Positions 35,024 to 46,423 of a stretch of 64,000 nt of DNA are shown here, one piece after another. Source of the DNA: Helichrysum umbraculigerum (lineage: Eukaryota > Streptophyta > Magnoliopsida > Asterales > Asteraceae); contig CATIUR010000013.1 of assembly GCA_949592205.1 (NCBI GenBank), positions 1,364,001 to 1,428,000 of the forward strand, read 5' to 3'. The notes below the pieces were generated by a model. It had not been told where the DNA came from. It worked only from the letters and a program-made list of their open reading frames with translations, and did no database searches. Position numbers and translations under genes: made by a program. Numbering within the stretch: the first letter of the stretch is position 1; each line of letters begins with the position of its first letter.

Positions 35024-35060
35024 TATAACGTTTTTCAGGATCCTTAAACGTTATAACTTC
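35019..35060. repeat. Perfect inverted repeat abutting the polypurine tract of B
   Basis: GAAGTTATAACGTTT (35019-35033) and its exact inverse (35046-35060) around a 12-nt loop containing GGATCC. C has the same structure, slightly imperfect, at about 48413-48453. Confidence 0.8.
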
Positions 35061-35305
35061 TCAAGATAACCGCTCAAATCGTGTTAGGTGAGATATTTTA
35101 CGTGTATTGAAGATCGCGCCCGGGTATTAATCATTTTCTGATAGTTATTAAACCCTTATCACATCAAATCATTATAAGAATCCTTTTCTCTTTCATCCTT
35201 CCTCTTCGCTACTTTTCGTTTAAAACCACCTTAGAACCCAGTTCTTATAGCAAATCCTCATAAAAAATCGCATCCGATAGTCAACAACCGTAACACGACT
35301 CAACG

Positions 35306-36129
35306 ATGTCAGGTAAATTTTTCATCTTTCTTTTTTATAGTTCCTCCCTTCAACTTTCTAATTCTTTTCCGATCCTTCAGTGCACTTCACTCTATCTTTC
35401 GTTGATCCAGAGATTCCTCAAAAAGAAGCAATCAAGATCGGTAATGCCAGGTTCAAGCCTTTTTCCACGCACTTTCTCTCCAAAAAGAGAAAAGTTGAAG
35501 AACTATATGACATCGAAACCCCTGCTTCTAACCTTATGATGGTAAAGCCCTTCATTCCTAACTTCTTTTTGAACAATAATTACTAACATTGAACCTGTTA
35601 TCAGGCCGCAGACATCATGATAGATAGATACTCAGAAAAAGTTGAAGAGGTCGACAATCTGATTGCTGACCAAAATAAGAATGCTCTTAAACTGGAGAGA
35701 GCCAAACGGAAGATCAAAGCCCTTAAAGCTATGCTTGCTGCAAAATCCAATTACTCCAACGAGGAAGGAACAAGCATGAACAATACCCTAATGGCAGAGA
35801 TGAAGAGAGACGCTACTATCGCTGTTTTAGAATCCAAAATCCATATGGCCACAGAAGCTGTTGAAAATGGTCTAGATGCCAGCTTGTGGGATATCAAAGG
35901 GTGGAAGGATAAGCTGGAGGAAATGAAAGACAACTATGTCATGAATCCATTCTTCATTGGTCTAGGGGGATCTAAGATTCCTAAAAGAAGCGCAACTAAA
36001 GCACCCTCAATAAAGATCATCGACATCTCAGGCAGAGGAGAGGCATCCACTTCTAAGTTTGTTGAAGACGTTGCACCTGCAGATGATCCAATTGACAGCG
36101 AAGGATCCTCGGGCGAGGATGGCATTTAA
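35306..36129 (+). CDS. Antisense gene of element B: three exons, intact coiled-coil protein
   Basis: Exon 1 is 35306-35312 (ATGTCAG|GTAAAT). Exon 2 is 35381-35541 (cttcag|TGCAC ... ATGATG|GTAAAG). Exon 3 is 35605-36129 (atcag|GCCGCA ... TAA). Phases agree and give 230 residues with no stop. Exon 2 ends with a basic, nuclear-localisation-like patch (HFLSKKRKVEE). Exon 3 begins with a charged helical region (YSEKVEEVDNLIADQNKN ... LERAKRKIKALK) likely to form a coiled coil, then an acidic tail ending GEDGI. AATAAA lies at 36188. The exon order matches the antisense gene of C (KKRK exon, coiled-coil exon, tail G.DGI), but the N-terminal domain exon of C is absent. Antisense ORFs between integrase and 3' LTR are known in Tat elements such as Grande and Retand; their function is unknown. 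Confidence 0.7.
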
Positions 36130-37538
36130 CTAGTCGGAGCCCGACTTTTATTTTGATGTTTACTTGTTCCTTTTGGGTTGTGTCTGTAATAAACACTTAT
36201 TTGGGGTGAGGTTGACCTGGTATGGTTAACCATGGTGGTTTTTGAATGTGGTTCATGTAGGCCACGAGACAATTTCTATTTTTTGCACCTTTTGAACTTT
36301 AATCTTTGGATTGTAGAATCCTTAGATCTTTTGCTGTTAATAATATCAGGATATTATATATGCCTTCTGTCTTCAGAATACTGAGGAGATTCCCTCAGTA
36401 TACATATATATTTACTTGATAGTTGCTTAGAAATAGGATCCTGAGGAGATTCCCTCAGAATACATCCAGAATAATGAGAAGATTTTCTCAACATTACAGG
36501 CTTAAAGGATCCTTAACTGGATCCGAGATCATGGCGGGATAGGGATCCTCAGATTCAAGGATCCTTAACCGTATTTCATATAAACTGGATTTCAGGATCC
36601 CGAGACTTCAAGATCCTAAAATAAACTATTGATAATGAGGAACTCCCAACGAGTAATTCCTGTAACATACAAATGTTAATAATTTGTCAAATAATTGTGA
36701 ATACAATTTGTTTTTTGAAAAATGTTGTGATCTTAAAAAGATTTTGCGATCCTTAGATCAAAACAGCTTTTGATAATCATGAAAACATTAGAGCTAATAA
36801 AGTTTTTTATTAGACTTAACCAATGAAAATTTTGATAATGTGAATACATTATAACCATTGGATAGTTTATGAAAACTATAAAAGTGACATGTAAATGCCA
36901 AACCATTAGGTAATGTGAAAACATTACAAACCGTTTGATTCTTGGGCTACGCCATTTGAGACATGAAAATGCCTAACCAATTGGTAATGTGAAAACATTA
37001 CAAACCTTAGAGTGACGTGAAAATGACACAAACCTTAGATCGATACGTATAGTGCACATCAGTATCGACATTCGTTAGCGCTTGATCTATAGGCCAACGG
37101 AAATGAAGTTGTCGGGTACCAGAGGCATCACCGATTCCCTAACCATGGCACTATAATCAAACATCGTGCGCACCCGGCGAGGTGTCAAAACCCTTTTCGT
37201 AGAGAGGTGTTTATCCGTACGGAAACCTCTAAACCTTAGAGAATCGCTGGGATCCTTAACGGAGGAGAGGTGGCCAACCCCTAATCTTCATTCCATGATC
37301 CTTAAGTATATGAACTACAACAAATACAAAACCTTGGGTAAAGGTGGGTGTTAGTTTGCCTAACACCCCTCCGATGCTTAAGTCAGTAGGGTATTCAATG
37401 AGAATAATAATCACAATTAACTTTCATGCATATATATATAATTATAATACACACATACATATATAGTAAAAAGTATTAAAATCAATGAAAAGTTAAGGAT
37501 CACAAGAGTACCTTTTATGTCGAATAAAAACATTCAAC
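36130..37538 (-). other. 3' region of B with both hairpin types
   Basis: On the element's sense (-) strand: about four type II hairpins (36770-37005), the GTGTTAGGCAAACTAACACCC block (about 37350-37370), and three type I hairpins with loop GAATCT (36375-36500). Six GGATCC occur in the 240 bp from 36380. No coding frame on the - strand. Confidence 0.75.
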
Positions 37539-38973
37539 TTACATATGATAGAGCTTCAAATGAATGGCATTCCAGGATCTCGGAAGTAGTTCACCATCCA
37601 TATTGGCCAACCAATATGCCCCCTTTCCAGCATCCGAATCTATCAAATATGGACCTTCCCACTTTGGTGCTAGCTTTCCTTTTGCAGGATTCTTAGTATT
37701 CTGAAATACTTTCCTTAATACCAAATCTCCTACTCGAAACCTTCTTATCCTAACATTCTTGTTGTAGGATCTTGAAATTCTCTGTTGGTATGCTGCAATC
37801 CTGAATTTAGCACGATCCCTTAATTCATCCACAGTGTCCAGATCCTGAATCAACGCTTCCTTGTTTGCTTCCAAGGTCTGCATCCGGGATCTTGCCGTTG
37901 GGATTACCATCTCTGTTGGAATCATAGCTTCGGATCCAAATACCAAGGCAAAAGAAGTTTGCTTAGTTGCCTCCTTTTCAGTGGTCCTATCAGCCCATAA
38001 AACAAAAGGCAATTCTTCAACCCATCATCCTTTCTTAGCATCCAGCCTCTTCTTCAGATTGTTGATTATAATTTTATTGCTAGATTCTGCTTGTCCTTTG
38101 GCTTGAGGATGGACTGGAGTTGAAGTTATCATCTTGATTCCCCAACTTTCACAAAACTTAGTTGTTCTTCTTCCAATAAATTGAGATCCATTGTCACACA
38201 CTATTTCTGCCGGGATCCCAAACCTTGTGAGGATATTTCTCTTGATGAATGAGATAACATCTTTTTCCTTTACTTGAACAAATGCTTCAGCTTCAATCCA
38301 TTTTGAAAAATAATCCGTCATTGCAAGCATAAACACTTTTCCTCCTAGAGCAACTGGTAGTTTTCCAACAATATCCATTCCCCATTTCATAAACGGCCAC
38401 GGTGAGATAATCGGATGCATCGGTTCTGTTGGTTGATGATGGATGTTTCCGTGTCTTTGACAAGCATCACATTTGCGAGCAAAATCCATGGAATCCTTCT
38501 TCATAGTGGGCCAGAAGTATCCTGTCTTTAAAACTTTTGAAAATAATGCTCTGCCCCCAGAATGATTCCCACAATCGCCTTCATGTATATCCTTGAGAAC
38601 CGCTTTTGCTTCAGGATCCTCAAGGCATCGCAATAATGGTCCTGCAAGTGATTTTTTATACAATATACCATTTTCAATAGTAAAACGGGATACCTTTAAT
38701 CTGAAGGCTTTAGGATTATTTTCATCCTTAGGGATCACATCGTGTTGTATATATTCCATGATCGGCTGCATCCATGATCCTAACTTGCCCCCAGAACCTG
38801 ATGCATTCGAGTTGTCTCTAGGCTGAGGATCCTCAATGTCACACACTTGCTCTTCATTGTGATCCTTATCAGCGATGACAGGCGCTGCAATATGGATAAT
38901 TGGTATTTTGACATCCGGCGGGATCCTTAGACTTGATCCTAGATTAGCCAAAGCATCCGCTTCAGTGTTTTCC
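37539..38973 (-). pseudogene. pol: Integrase of element B
   Basis: Same frame as gag and RT. Zinc-binding region HEGDCGNHSGG ... CDACQRHG, then the catalytic core with WGMDIVGKLP, DNGSQF and GQAE, the last two acidic residues separated by 35 positions (D35E). The C-terminal part has GPYLIDSDAGKG (GPY/F type), no chromodomain, ending LKLYHM. It inserts element DNA into chromosomes. It is interrupted by TGA at 38025-38027, where C has an arginine codon AGA, and separated from RNase H by TGA at 38974-38976, where C has CAA. Confidence 0.9.
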
Positions 38974-40868
38974 TCTCATGGTACCTGTTGAATGTCAAAG
39001 ATCTCGAAGCTACCTGCAAGATCCTTAACAATCTCCAAATACGCAGCTAATCTTTCTACTTTTACAGTATAAGATCCATTATAATGATTAGCAATTAATA
39101 ATGAATCAACATACACATTTAAGTATTTTAGTCCAATATCCTTAGCTAATTGTAATCCCGCAATTAATGCTTCATACTCTGCCTCATTATTTGTGGCTTG
39201 AAATTCACATCTTATGGCTTGAGGCATGATATCACCTTGAGGTGATTTTAATACAATTTCTAATCCAGTCCCTTTTACATTAGAAGCGCCATCAGTATAT
39301 AATGTCCATCTTTCACTTATTTGATTTAGTTCTTGCACTTCTAAATCTACTTCATTTTGGAGATCACTAGTAAAGTCAACAATAAAATCCGCTAAAGCTT
39401 GAGATTTAATTGCATTCCTAGGTTCATAAATTAAATTATAAGCACTTAATTTTACAGACCATTTAGCTAAACGTCCTGACATTTCTGGTTTCCTCAAAAC
39501 GTTTTTAATAGGATAATTGGTTCTTACATGTATCGGGTGTGTTTCAAAATAATGCCTAAGTTTAGTTGATGCCATGACTAACTCAAGTATAAGTTTTTCG
39601 AGATGAGAATACCTGGTTTCAGCATCTAATAGGCTTTTACTTACATAGTAAACAGGATGTTGCTGCCCTTCATGATCCTTCACCAGCACCGCACTCACAG
39701 CATTTCTGGATACCAATAAATAGAGAAACAGTGGTTCACTATTCTCAGTCTTCATCAATAGAGGAGCTGATGACAAATATTCTTTCAATTCTCGAAATGC
39801 AGCTTCATGCCTTTCTCCCCACTCAAATTTTTTGTTCTTTTTGAGGATATTATAAAATTCCTTGCATCTGTTTGAGGATCTTGAAATAAAATGGTTCAGA
39901 GCTGCTATCCTTCCCGTTAACCTTTGTATATCCTTTGGGCTTGACGGATACTTTAGATTAAGAATGGCTTTGATCTGTTCTGGGCTAGCTTCTATCCCTC
40001 TCTTGATCACCATATATCCCAAGAACTTTCCTGCCCCCACTCCAAAGTGACATTTAGCAGGATTGAGCTTCATGTTATACTGATCTAGAATGTCAAAGGC
40101 CACCTTAAGATCCTGAAGATGATCCTCAATTTTCTTTGACTTTACTACCATGTCGTCGATGTATACTTCCATTGTGCTTCCCAATTGGTCTTTGAACATC
40201 ATGTTGACTAGCCTTTGGTATGTTGCACCTGCATTTTTAAGACCAAAAGGCATAGCAACATAACAATAAATACCTGTGGGGGTTATGAAGGCTGTGTCTT
40301 CCTGGTCTGAAGGTTCCATCTGAATTTGTTGAAATCCTGAAGAAGCATCCATAAAAGTTAGGATCTCGTGACCAGCCGTAGCATCCACCATTGAATCTAT
40401 GTGGGGCAATGGAAAAGGATCCTTCGGGCAGGCTTTGTTGAGATCCGTATAGTCCACGCACACTCTCCATTTCCCATTCTTCTTTTGTACCACCACCACG
40501 TTTGCCAACCATCTAGGAAACTTTACTTCCCTTATCATGCCAGCACCAAGTAGTCTTTCAACATCAGCCTGGATAATAGCATTCCTTTCCGGCGCAAATT
40601 TTCTTCTCTTTTGTTTAACCGGACTGAAACTATTATCAATTCCAAGTTTATGAGTTATGATATCCTTAGATATACCTGTCATATCCTCTAGCTTCCAGGA
40701 AAAAGTTGACTTCCTCTGATTCAAGAACTTCATCAGATCCTGTTCTAGATCCTCTGGGACGCTTGATCCTATAAGCACCTTTTCTTCAGGATCCTTCGAG
40801 CTCAGCGGCACTTCTTTGACGTCCTGCTCCTTTGTATCTAGGACATCTCATGCCTTGTTCTTTAATTG
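38974..40868 (-). pseudogene. pol: Reverse transcriptase, RNase H and second RNase H of element B
   Basis: Open for 611 codons. RT motifs are KWRVCVDYTDLNKACPKD, FMDASSGFQQI, AMPFGLKNAGATYQRL and the catalytic YIDD (residues 217-220 of the segment). The retroviral-type RNase H/connection region follows (about 325-470). A second, archaeal-type RNase H comes next, with YTDGAS (507), NNEAEYEAL (543-545) and YVDS (569). Two RNases H identify the Tat lineage. It makes element cDNA and removes template RNA. The segment is preceded by the TAG at 40869-40871 and by a TGA at 40848-40850, where A has TGG in the matching frame. Confidence 0.93.
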
Positions 40869-41835
40869 CTATGCTGACGGAGGCTTGGCAGTAGATTTCA
40901 TTGACGTTGTATAATAATCATTTGCTTCTTGTTGGTCACTGCTGATCTTGACCACTCCCCATGGGGTTGGTAATTTGACGCATTGATGGTACGTTGAGGG
41001 TACCGCTTTCATATCATGCAACCATGGTCTTCCCAGGATAATGTTATAGCTCGACAAACAATCCATAACACCGAACTTTTGAACAGAGTTTACCCCTTCA
41101 ATGTAGATTGGCAATTTTATATCACCAACTGTATTTTTTGCTTCTCCGCTGAACCCTACCAATACGGTGGATCTCGAAGTGATTTCTGATTCTGGGATAC
41201 CCATCCTTTTCAAAGTCTCCAGACGAATGATATTGACTGAGCTTCCTCCATCGATCAGGATCCTTCGCACAAAGTGATTGGCAACATAAAGAGTAATAAC
41301 CAAACCATCATGGTGAGGATCCTGAACATCTTGCAAATCATCCTCATCAAATGTTATGACCTTTTCGTCTTTCTTCATGGAAGTCCTTGTAGGTTTATAT
41401 GGCTTTTCTGACTTTGATTCCCTTGCGTGCCTCTTCACTGCAGAATAAGAAGTGCCACATATATCATAGCCACCAGAAATAAAATTGATTACCTTGGCGT
41501 TCGAAGGTGGAGATCCTGCTCTAGTTGGGATCCTGCGATTATCCTGAGACTCAGGATCCTGAACTCTGTCGTGATTCTTCTCGTGATCCTTCTTTTTCCC
41601 AAGCAGATCCTTCAAGTATCCTTTGTTGAGAAGATGACTGATTTCTTTCCGGAGAGCTATGCAATTCTCAGTTGTGTGGCCGAAATCTTCATGATAGGCA
41701 CACCATTTTGATTTATCCTTCCACGCATATGACTTGTCATTCTTCTTTGGCCATCTTGCCTTGTCTCCAAGATCCTGCATGGCACACAATATATCTGTTG
41801 TGTCTACAGAAAAATTATAATCAGTTATTTTAGGA
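40869..41835 (-). pseudogene. pro: Gag C-terminus and protease of element B, ending in a UAG with readthrough context
   Basis: In frame with gag after the TAA at 41836-41838. It begins with the CxxH...HxxxxC cluster (CAYHEDFGHTTENC), then a basic linker, then an aspartic protease with ILIDGGSSVNII as active-site region and NIILGRPWL as the flap-side motif. It ends PPSA-TAG at 40869-40871, followed by CAATTA, i.e. UAG-CAR-YYA. The same stop with CAATCA is kept in element A at 21807. The protease cuts the polyprotein in particles. Confidence 0.88.
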
Positions 41836-43205
41836 TATTATTCGTCATCTTCGTCAACAACATTCACACAACGATCCTCATTTCTGGTATATGGTTTGTT
41901 CCGGTTCGATCTGAATGAGGACGAGTCTGACTTCCTGTTAGGTCTATCGTATGCCGATTGAGTATCCACCCTCTTCTGTATCATTGCATCTTCTTCCAAT
42001 CTAATAAACCTCAAAGCCCTGTTTCTAACTTCATCGAGGTTCCTACAAGGATTCATAACAAGATCCTCATAAAATGGGGAATCCCTTTTGATTCCCATTT
42101 TAAAGGCTTGTACGGCAGTAGGCATATCCAAGTTAGGTATGTTCAAGGATTCTCTCCCGAATCTCCCTACAAAATCTCGAAGAGACTCGTTAGCTTTTTG
42201 GACAATTCTATATAGATCAGTCGTTAATTTTTCAAATGTTCTACTGCAAGAGAATTGATTATTAAATAAATTGACCAAATGATCAAATGAAGTAATAGAG
42301 TAAGGAGGAACGTTCAATAGCCATTTTAGTGCGGATCCTGTTAGAGTAGAATCAAAGCCGTTGCATAAACATGCTTCTTTAAGATCAGAAGGGATTGGAA
42401 TGATTTCCATCCTCTCCCTGTATTGTGCAATGTGCTCCTCAGGATCCGTCGTCCCATCATACAACTTCATATTGGGCGTCTGAAATCTCTTAGGGATCTC
42501 GGCATCACAAATAGGTGGCGCAAATCTCGAGATCCTATGCGCCGTTGGTGCAACTTCTGGAATTGGTTGTACAACTCCGGGGACGCTTGATATCATATCC
42601 TTCAATTTCTGTATCTCTCTCGCCATCATAGGACTGACTCCAGGATCTTGAAAATTGTTAGTCCCAACAGTATTATTAGAGGTAAAATTATTGAACATAT
42701 TACCACCGTCAGGAGTCCTATATGAGGATCCTGGATTAGATTGTTGAGCCCTTGATGTAGAAACTCCTGTAGCAAATATCGGATCCGGGATCCTAGTGCT
42801 CCCTTGCATAGATATGAAATCTCCTTGGTGCTCCGCTGATGAAGAAGTGCCAAAATCAAGGATCCTGCTTCGGATAGGAGTAGTGACTTGAGAAACCGGA
42901 ACATTGCTCCTAGCTCTCATGTCCTCCACATCTTTTCTCAGGATTTTGTTGCTTCTCTCTACTCGTTGAAGCTGCTCTTTTACCTGCGTAAACATAGATA
43001 CGATATCCCGGTTAGCAATCATAACAAGGTCTGGATCCGATAAGAATCCAGCCCCCAAAGATGTGGATCCAGCCGACGGTAGCCTTGTATAGACATTTTG
43101 CGGCTGTTGCTGAGATGAAGTGAGAGGTGGAGCAGGAGGGAGAGTGGTCCTAGCAGAAGATGATGATGGCATGGTAGATGATGTAGATCGTCCTTGGCTC
43201 GACAT
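41836..43205 (-). pseudogene. gag: gag of element B (proximal copy), ended early by TAA
   Basis: 456 codons from ATG 43205-43203, the start conserved with A (MS[ST]QG). Domain order is as in A: Ser/Pro-rich start, helical region, Retrotrans_gag (TDPEEHIAQYRERM, ALKWLLNVPPYSITSF, ESLRDFVGRFGRESL). The frame is cut by TAA at 41836-41838 where A has GAA, but stays open behind it into protease. A primer site (TTTGGCGCCCACCGTGGGG on the - strand) lies upstream in 43281-43299. Confidence 0.9.
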
Positions 43206-43300
43206 TTTCGACAGAAATCTTTGAAAAAGATGACTCAACAGGGATTTTAACAAAAGCTTGATCAAGAAAAACACCAATTACCCCACGGTGGGCGCCAAAT

Positions 43301-43674
43301 TGTTTTGGTCAAAAATTACTAAAGCAATTAAGTGATCAAAAATTAGTTTGTGAGGTCAGGTGTAAAATTACTATCAAGATAATTACGCTTTTACACGATT
43401 ATCTCTATTAGTAAGTCAATATTTTGTGTTAAAAAGATTGATTAAATCTGTAGATCCTTGTCGAGCAAATGTTTTAATATCAAAGCTCAAGAACAGATTA
43501 AGGGTAATGTTATTTTGACAATGAAAAGATAAGTAATATTCAAGATAAACGATGAAAATAAGAAATAAGTGCAATTGACACGATATGAATTGTAAGTAAA
43601 TAAAAATGACGCGATGATATACGAGGAAAGCCCTTGATCAAGGTTGATCGCCGGCACAAAACCTCGGGAAGGAT
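43301..43674 (-). repeat. Partial LTR inside element B, created by the duplication
   Basis: The first 374 bp (+ strand view) of the LTR seen at 45291. It is cut at GGAT and joined without overlap to gag sequence at 43675. Confidence 0.92.
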
Positions 43675-43827
43675 ATCTTCATGATAGGCACACCATTTTG
43701 ATTTATCCTTCCACGCATATGACTTGTCATTCTTCTTTGGCCATCTTGCCTTGTCTCCAAGATCCTGCATGGCACACAATATATCTGTTGTGTCTACAGA
43801 AAAATTATAATCAGTTATTTTAGGATA

Positions 43828-45195
43828 TTATTCGTCATCTTCGTCAACAACATTCACACAACGATCCTCATTTCTGGTATATGGTTTGTTCCGGTTCGAT
43901 CTGAATGAGGACGAGTCTGACTTCCTGTTAGGTCTATCGTATGCCGATTGAGTATCCACCCTCTTCTGTATCATTGCATCTTCTTCCAATCTAATAAACC
44001 TCAAAGCCCTGTTTCTAACTTCATCGAGGTTCCTACAAGGATTCATAACAAGATCCTCATAAAATGGGGAATCCCTTTTGATTCCCATTTTAAAGGCTTG
44101 TACGGCAGTAGGCATATCCAAGTTAGGTATGTTCAAGGATTCTCTCCCGAATCTCCCTACAAAATCTCGAAGAGACTCGTTAGCTTTTTGGACAATTCTA
44201 TATAGATCAGTCGTTAATTTTTCAAATGTTCTACTGCAAGAGAATTGATTATTAAATAAATTGACCAAATGATCAAATGAAGTAATAGAGTAAGGAGGAA
44301 CGTTCAATAGCCATTTTAGTGCGGATCCTGTTAGAGTAGAATCAAAGCTGTTGCATAAACATGCTTCTTTAAGATCAGAAGGGATTGGAATGATTTCCAT
44401 CCTCTCCCTGTATTGTGCAATGTGCTCCTCAGGATCCGTCGTCCCATCATACAACTTCATATTGGGCGTCTGAAATCTCTTAGGGATCTCGGCATCACAA
44501 ATAGGTGGCGCAAATCTCGAGATCCTATGCGCCGTTGGTGCAACTTCTGGAATTGGTTGTACAACTCCGGGGACGCTTGATATCATATCCTTCAATTTCT
44601 GTATCTCTCTCGCCATCATAGGACTGACTCCAGGATCTTGAAAATTGTTAGTCCCAACAGTATTATTAGAGGTAAAATTATTGAACATATTACCACCGTC
44701 AGGAGTCCTATATGAGGATCCTGGATTAGATTGTTGAGCCCTTGATGTAGAAACTCCTGTAGCAAATATCGGATCCGGGATCCTAGTGCTCCCTTGCATA
44801 GATATGAAATCTCCTTGGTGCTCCGCTGATGAAGAAGTGCCAAAATCAAGGATCCTGCTTCGGATAGGAGTAGTGACTTGAGAAACCGGAACATTGCTCC
44901 TAGCTCTCATGTCCTCCACATCTTTTCTCAGGATTTTGTTGCTTCTCTCTACTCGTTGAAGCTGCTCTTTTACCTGCGTAAACATAGATACGATATCCCG
45001 GTTAGCAATCATAACAAGGTCTGGATCCGATAAGAATCCAGCCCCCAAAGATGTGGATCCAGCCGACGGTAGCCTTGTATAGACATTTTGCGGCTGTTGC
45101 TGAGATGAAGTGAGAGGTGGAGCAGGAGGGAGAGTGGTCCTAGCAGAAGATGATGATGGCATGGTAGATGATGTAGATCGTCCTTGGCTCGACAT
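43828..45195 (-). pseudogene. gag: gag of element B (distal, duplicated copy)
   Basis: Second copy of 41838-43205 with the same TAA end and one amino-acid change (CNGFDSTL to CNSFDSTL). Behind it the frame breaks into truncated LTR sequence, so a transcript from the 5' LTR meets this gag first and must cross a second primer site and the partial LTR to reach pol. Confidence 0.88.
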
Positions 45196-45290
45196 TTTCG
45201 ACAGAAATCTTTGAAAAAGATGACTCAACAGGGATTTTAACAAAAGCTTGATCAAGAAAAACACCAATTACCCCACGGTGGGCGCCAAAT

Positions 45291-46418
45291 TGTTTTGGTC
45301 AAAAATTACTAAAGCAATTAAGTGATCAAAAATTAGTTTGTGAGGTCAGGTGTAAAATTACTATCAAGATAATTACGCTTTTACACGATTATCTCTATTA
45401 GTAAGTCAATATTTTGTGTTAAAAAGATTGATTAAATCTGTAGATCCTTGTCGAGCAAATGTTTTAATATCAAAGCTCAAGAACAGATTAAGGGTAATGT
45501 TATTTTGACAATGAAAAGATAAGTAATATTCAAGATAAACGATGAAAATAAGAAATAAGTGCAATTGACACGATATGAATTGTAAGTAAATAAAAATGAC
45601 GCGATGATATACGAGGAAAGCCCTTGATCAAGGTTGATCGCCGGCACAAAACCTCGGGAAGGATCAAACGATCCTTGCCTTTGTTAATCTTATTAAAATG
45701 AAAGTAAATGATTACAAACTAAGAGCGCAAGGATGATCGGCTAAGTGAATTTGTGTGATTTTAGCTAAGTGTTGATGAAATGATCGTGAATGAGAATGAT
45801 AGCAGAGTGTGTGAGTGTTTTCAGGTGAAAAATAGCAAGTATTCGTTAACCTAAATGATCATCCGAGCCTCGTTTATATACTAAGAGCGTATAACAATAT
45901 TTCCGAAATATCAGGGATCCTCCGAGGAATGATGAAGACCTCCAACGTCTCTTTTGACTCTATTCCACACGTGCATAAGACTTCGTCTTCATGGAATTGT
46001 ATCAGATCCTCTTCACGTAATCCGGAGCATATCTCATTAACACGTTTCTTCTAAGACCTGGTCAATACTCAAGGAAAATAAACGTGTTATATAGTTCATG
46101 ATCCTTAACTAAGATAAGTCCAGGATCCTGAGCTATGTGTACTCCGGGATTGATCATAGGATCCTTAAACAAATATCTCCCTGGTCCAGAATCCTGCATA
46201 ACTGTGTTAGATAAATACATCCTGAATAGGATCCTGCAAGACAAATAATAAAGATATATCCAGGATCCTTACCTGTATCCGTGATCCTGAAAACAGACTT
46301 AAAAACCATCATTATCCTGAGATATGAATATAAAATATAAACGACTTTCATACCTGCAAGACGTACATACGATGCTAATTAGGATCCTGCAAAGGTTAGT
46401 AAAAATCTACCCACAACA
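45291..46418 (-). repeat. 5' LTR of element B
   Basis: 1128 bp. Its TATA box TATATAAA is the complement of 45873-45880. The adjacent primer site is in 45271-45290. Confidence 0.93.
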
Positions 46419-46423
46419 TTTTT
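46419..46423. repeat. Target duplication TTTTT, right of B
   Basis: Matches 33877-33881. Confidence 0.75.

Larger units (their letters stand above)
41685..45664 (-). repeat. 1990-bp tandem duplication within element B
   Basis: Unit 1 is 41685-43674 and unit 2 is 43675-45664, at a constant offset of 1990. Each holds most of gag, the primer site and 374 bp of LTR. The only difference I saw is one base (aaagcCgttg near 42359, aaagcTgttg near 44349), which changes a glycine to serine in the distal gag. Confidence 0.93.
33882..46418 (-). mobile_element. Tat-lineage element B, complete and very young, with internal duplication
   Basis: Runs on the - strand. The 5' LTR is 45291-46418, the 3' LTR is 33882-35009, and the target duplication TTTTT is at 33877-33881 and 46419-46423. 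LTRs are both 1128 bp and differ at fewer than about ten sites by eye (>99% identical). Gag-pro-pol is one continuous frame from 43205 to 37539 with point stops only. A second gag copy plus partial LTR comes from a 1990-bp tandem duplication. An antisense gene lies between integrase and the 3' LTR. The layout (gag, PR, RT, RH, second RH, INT, antisense ORF) is that of Tat elements with an antisense ORF. Confidence 0.93.
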
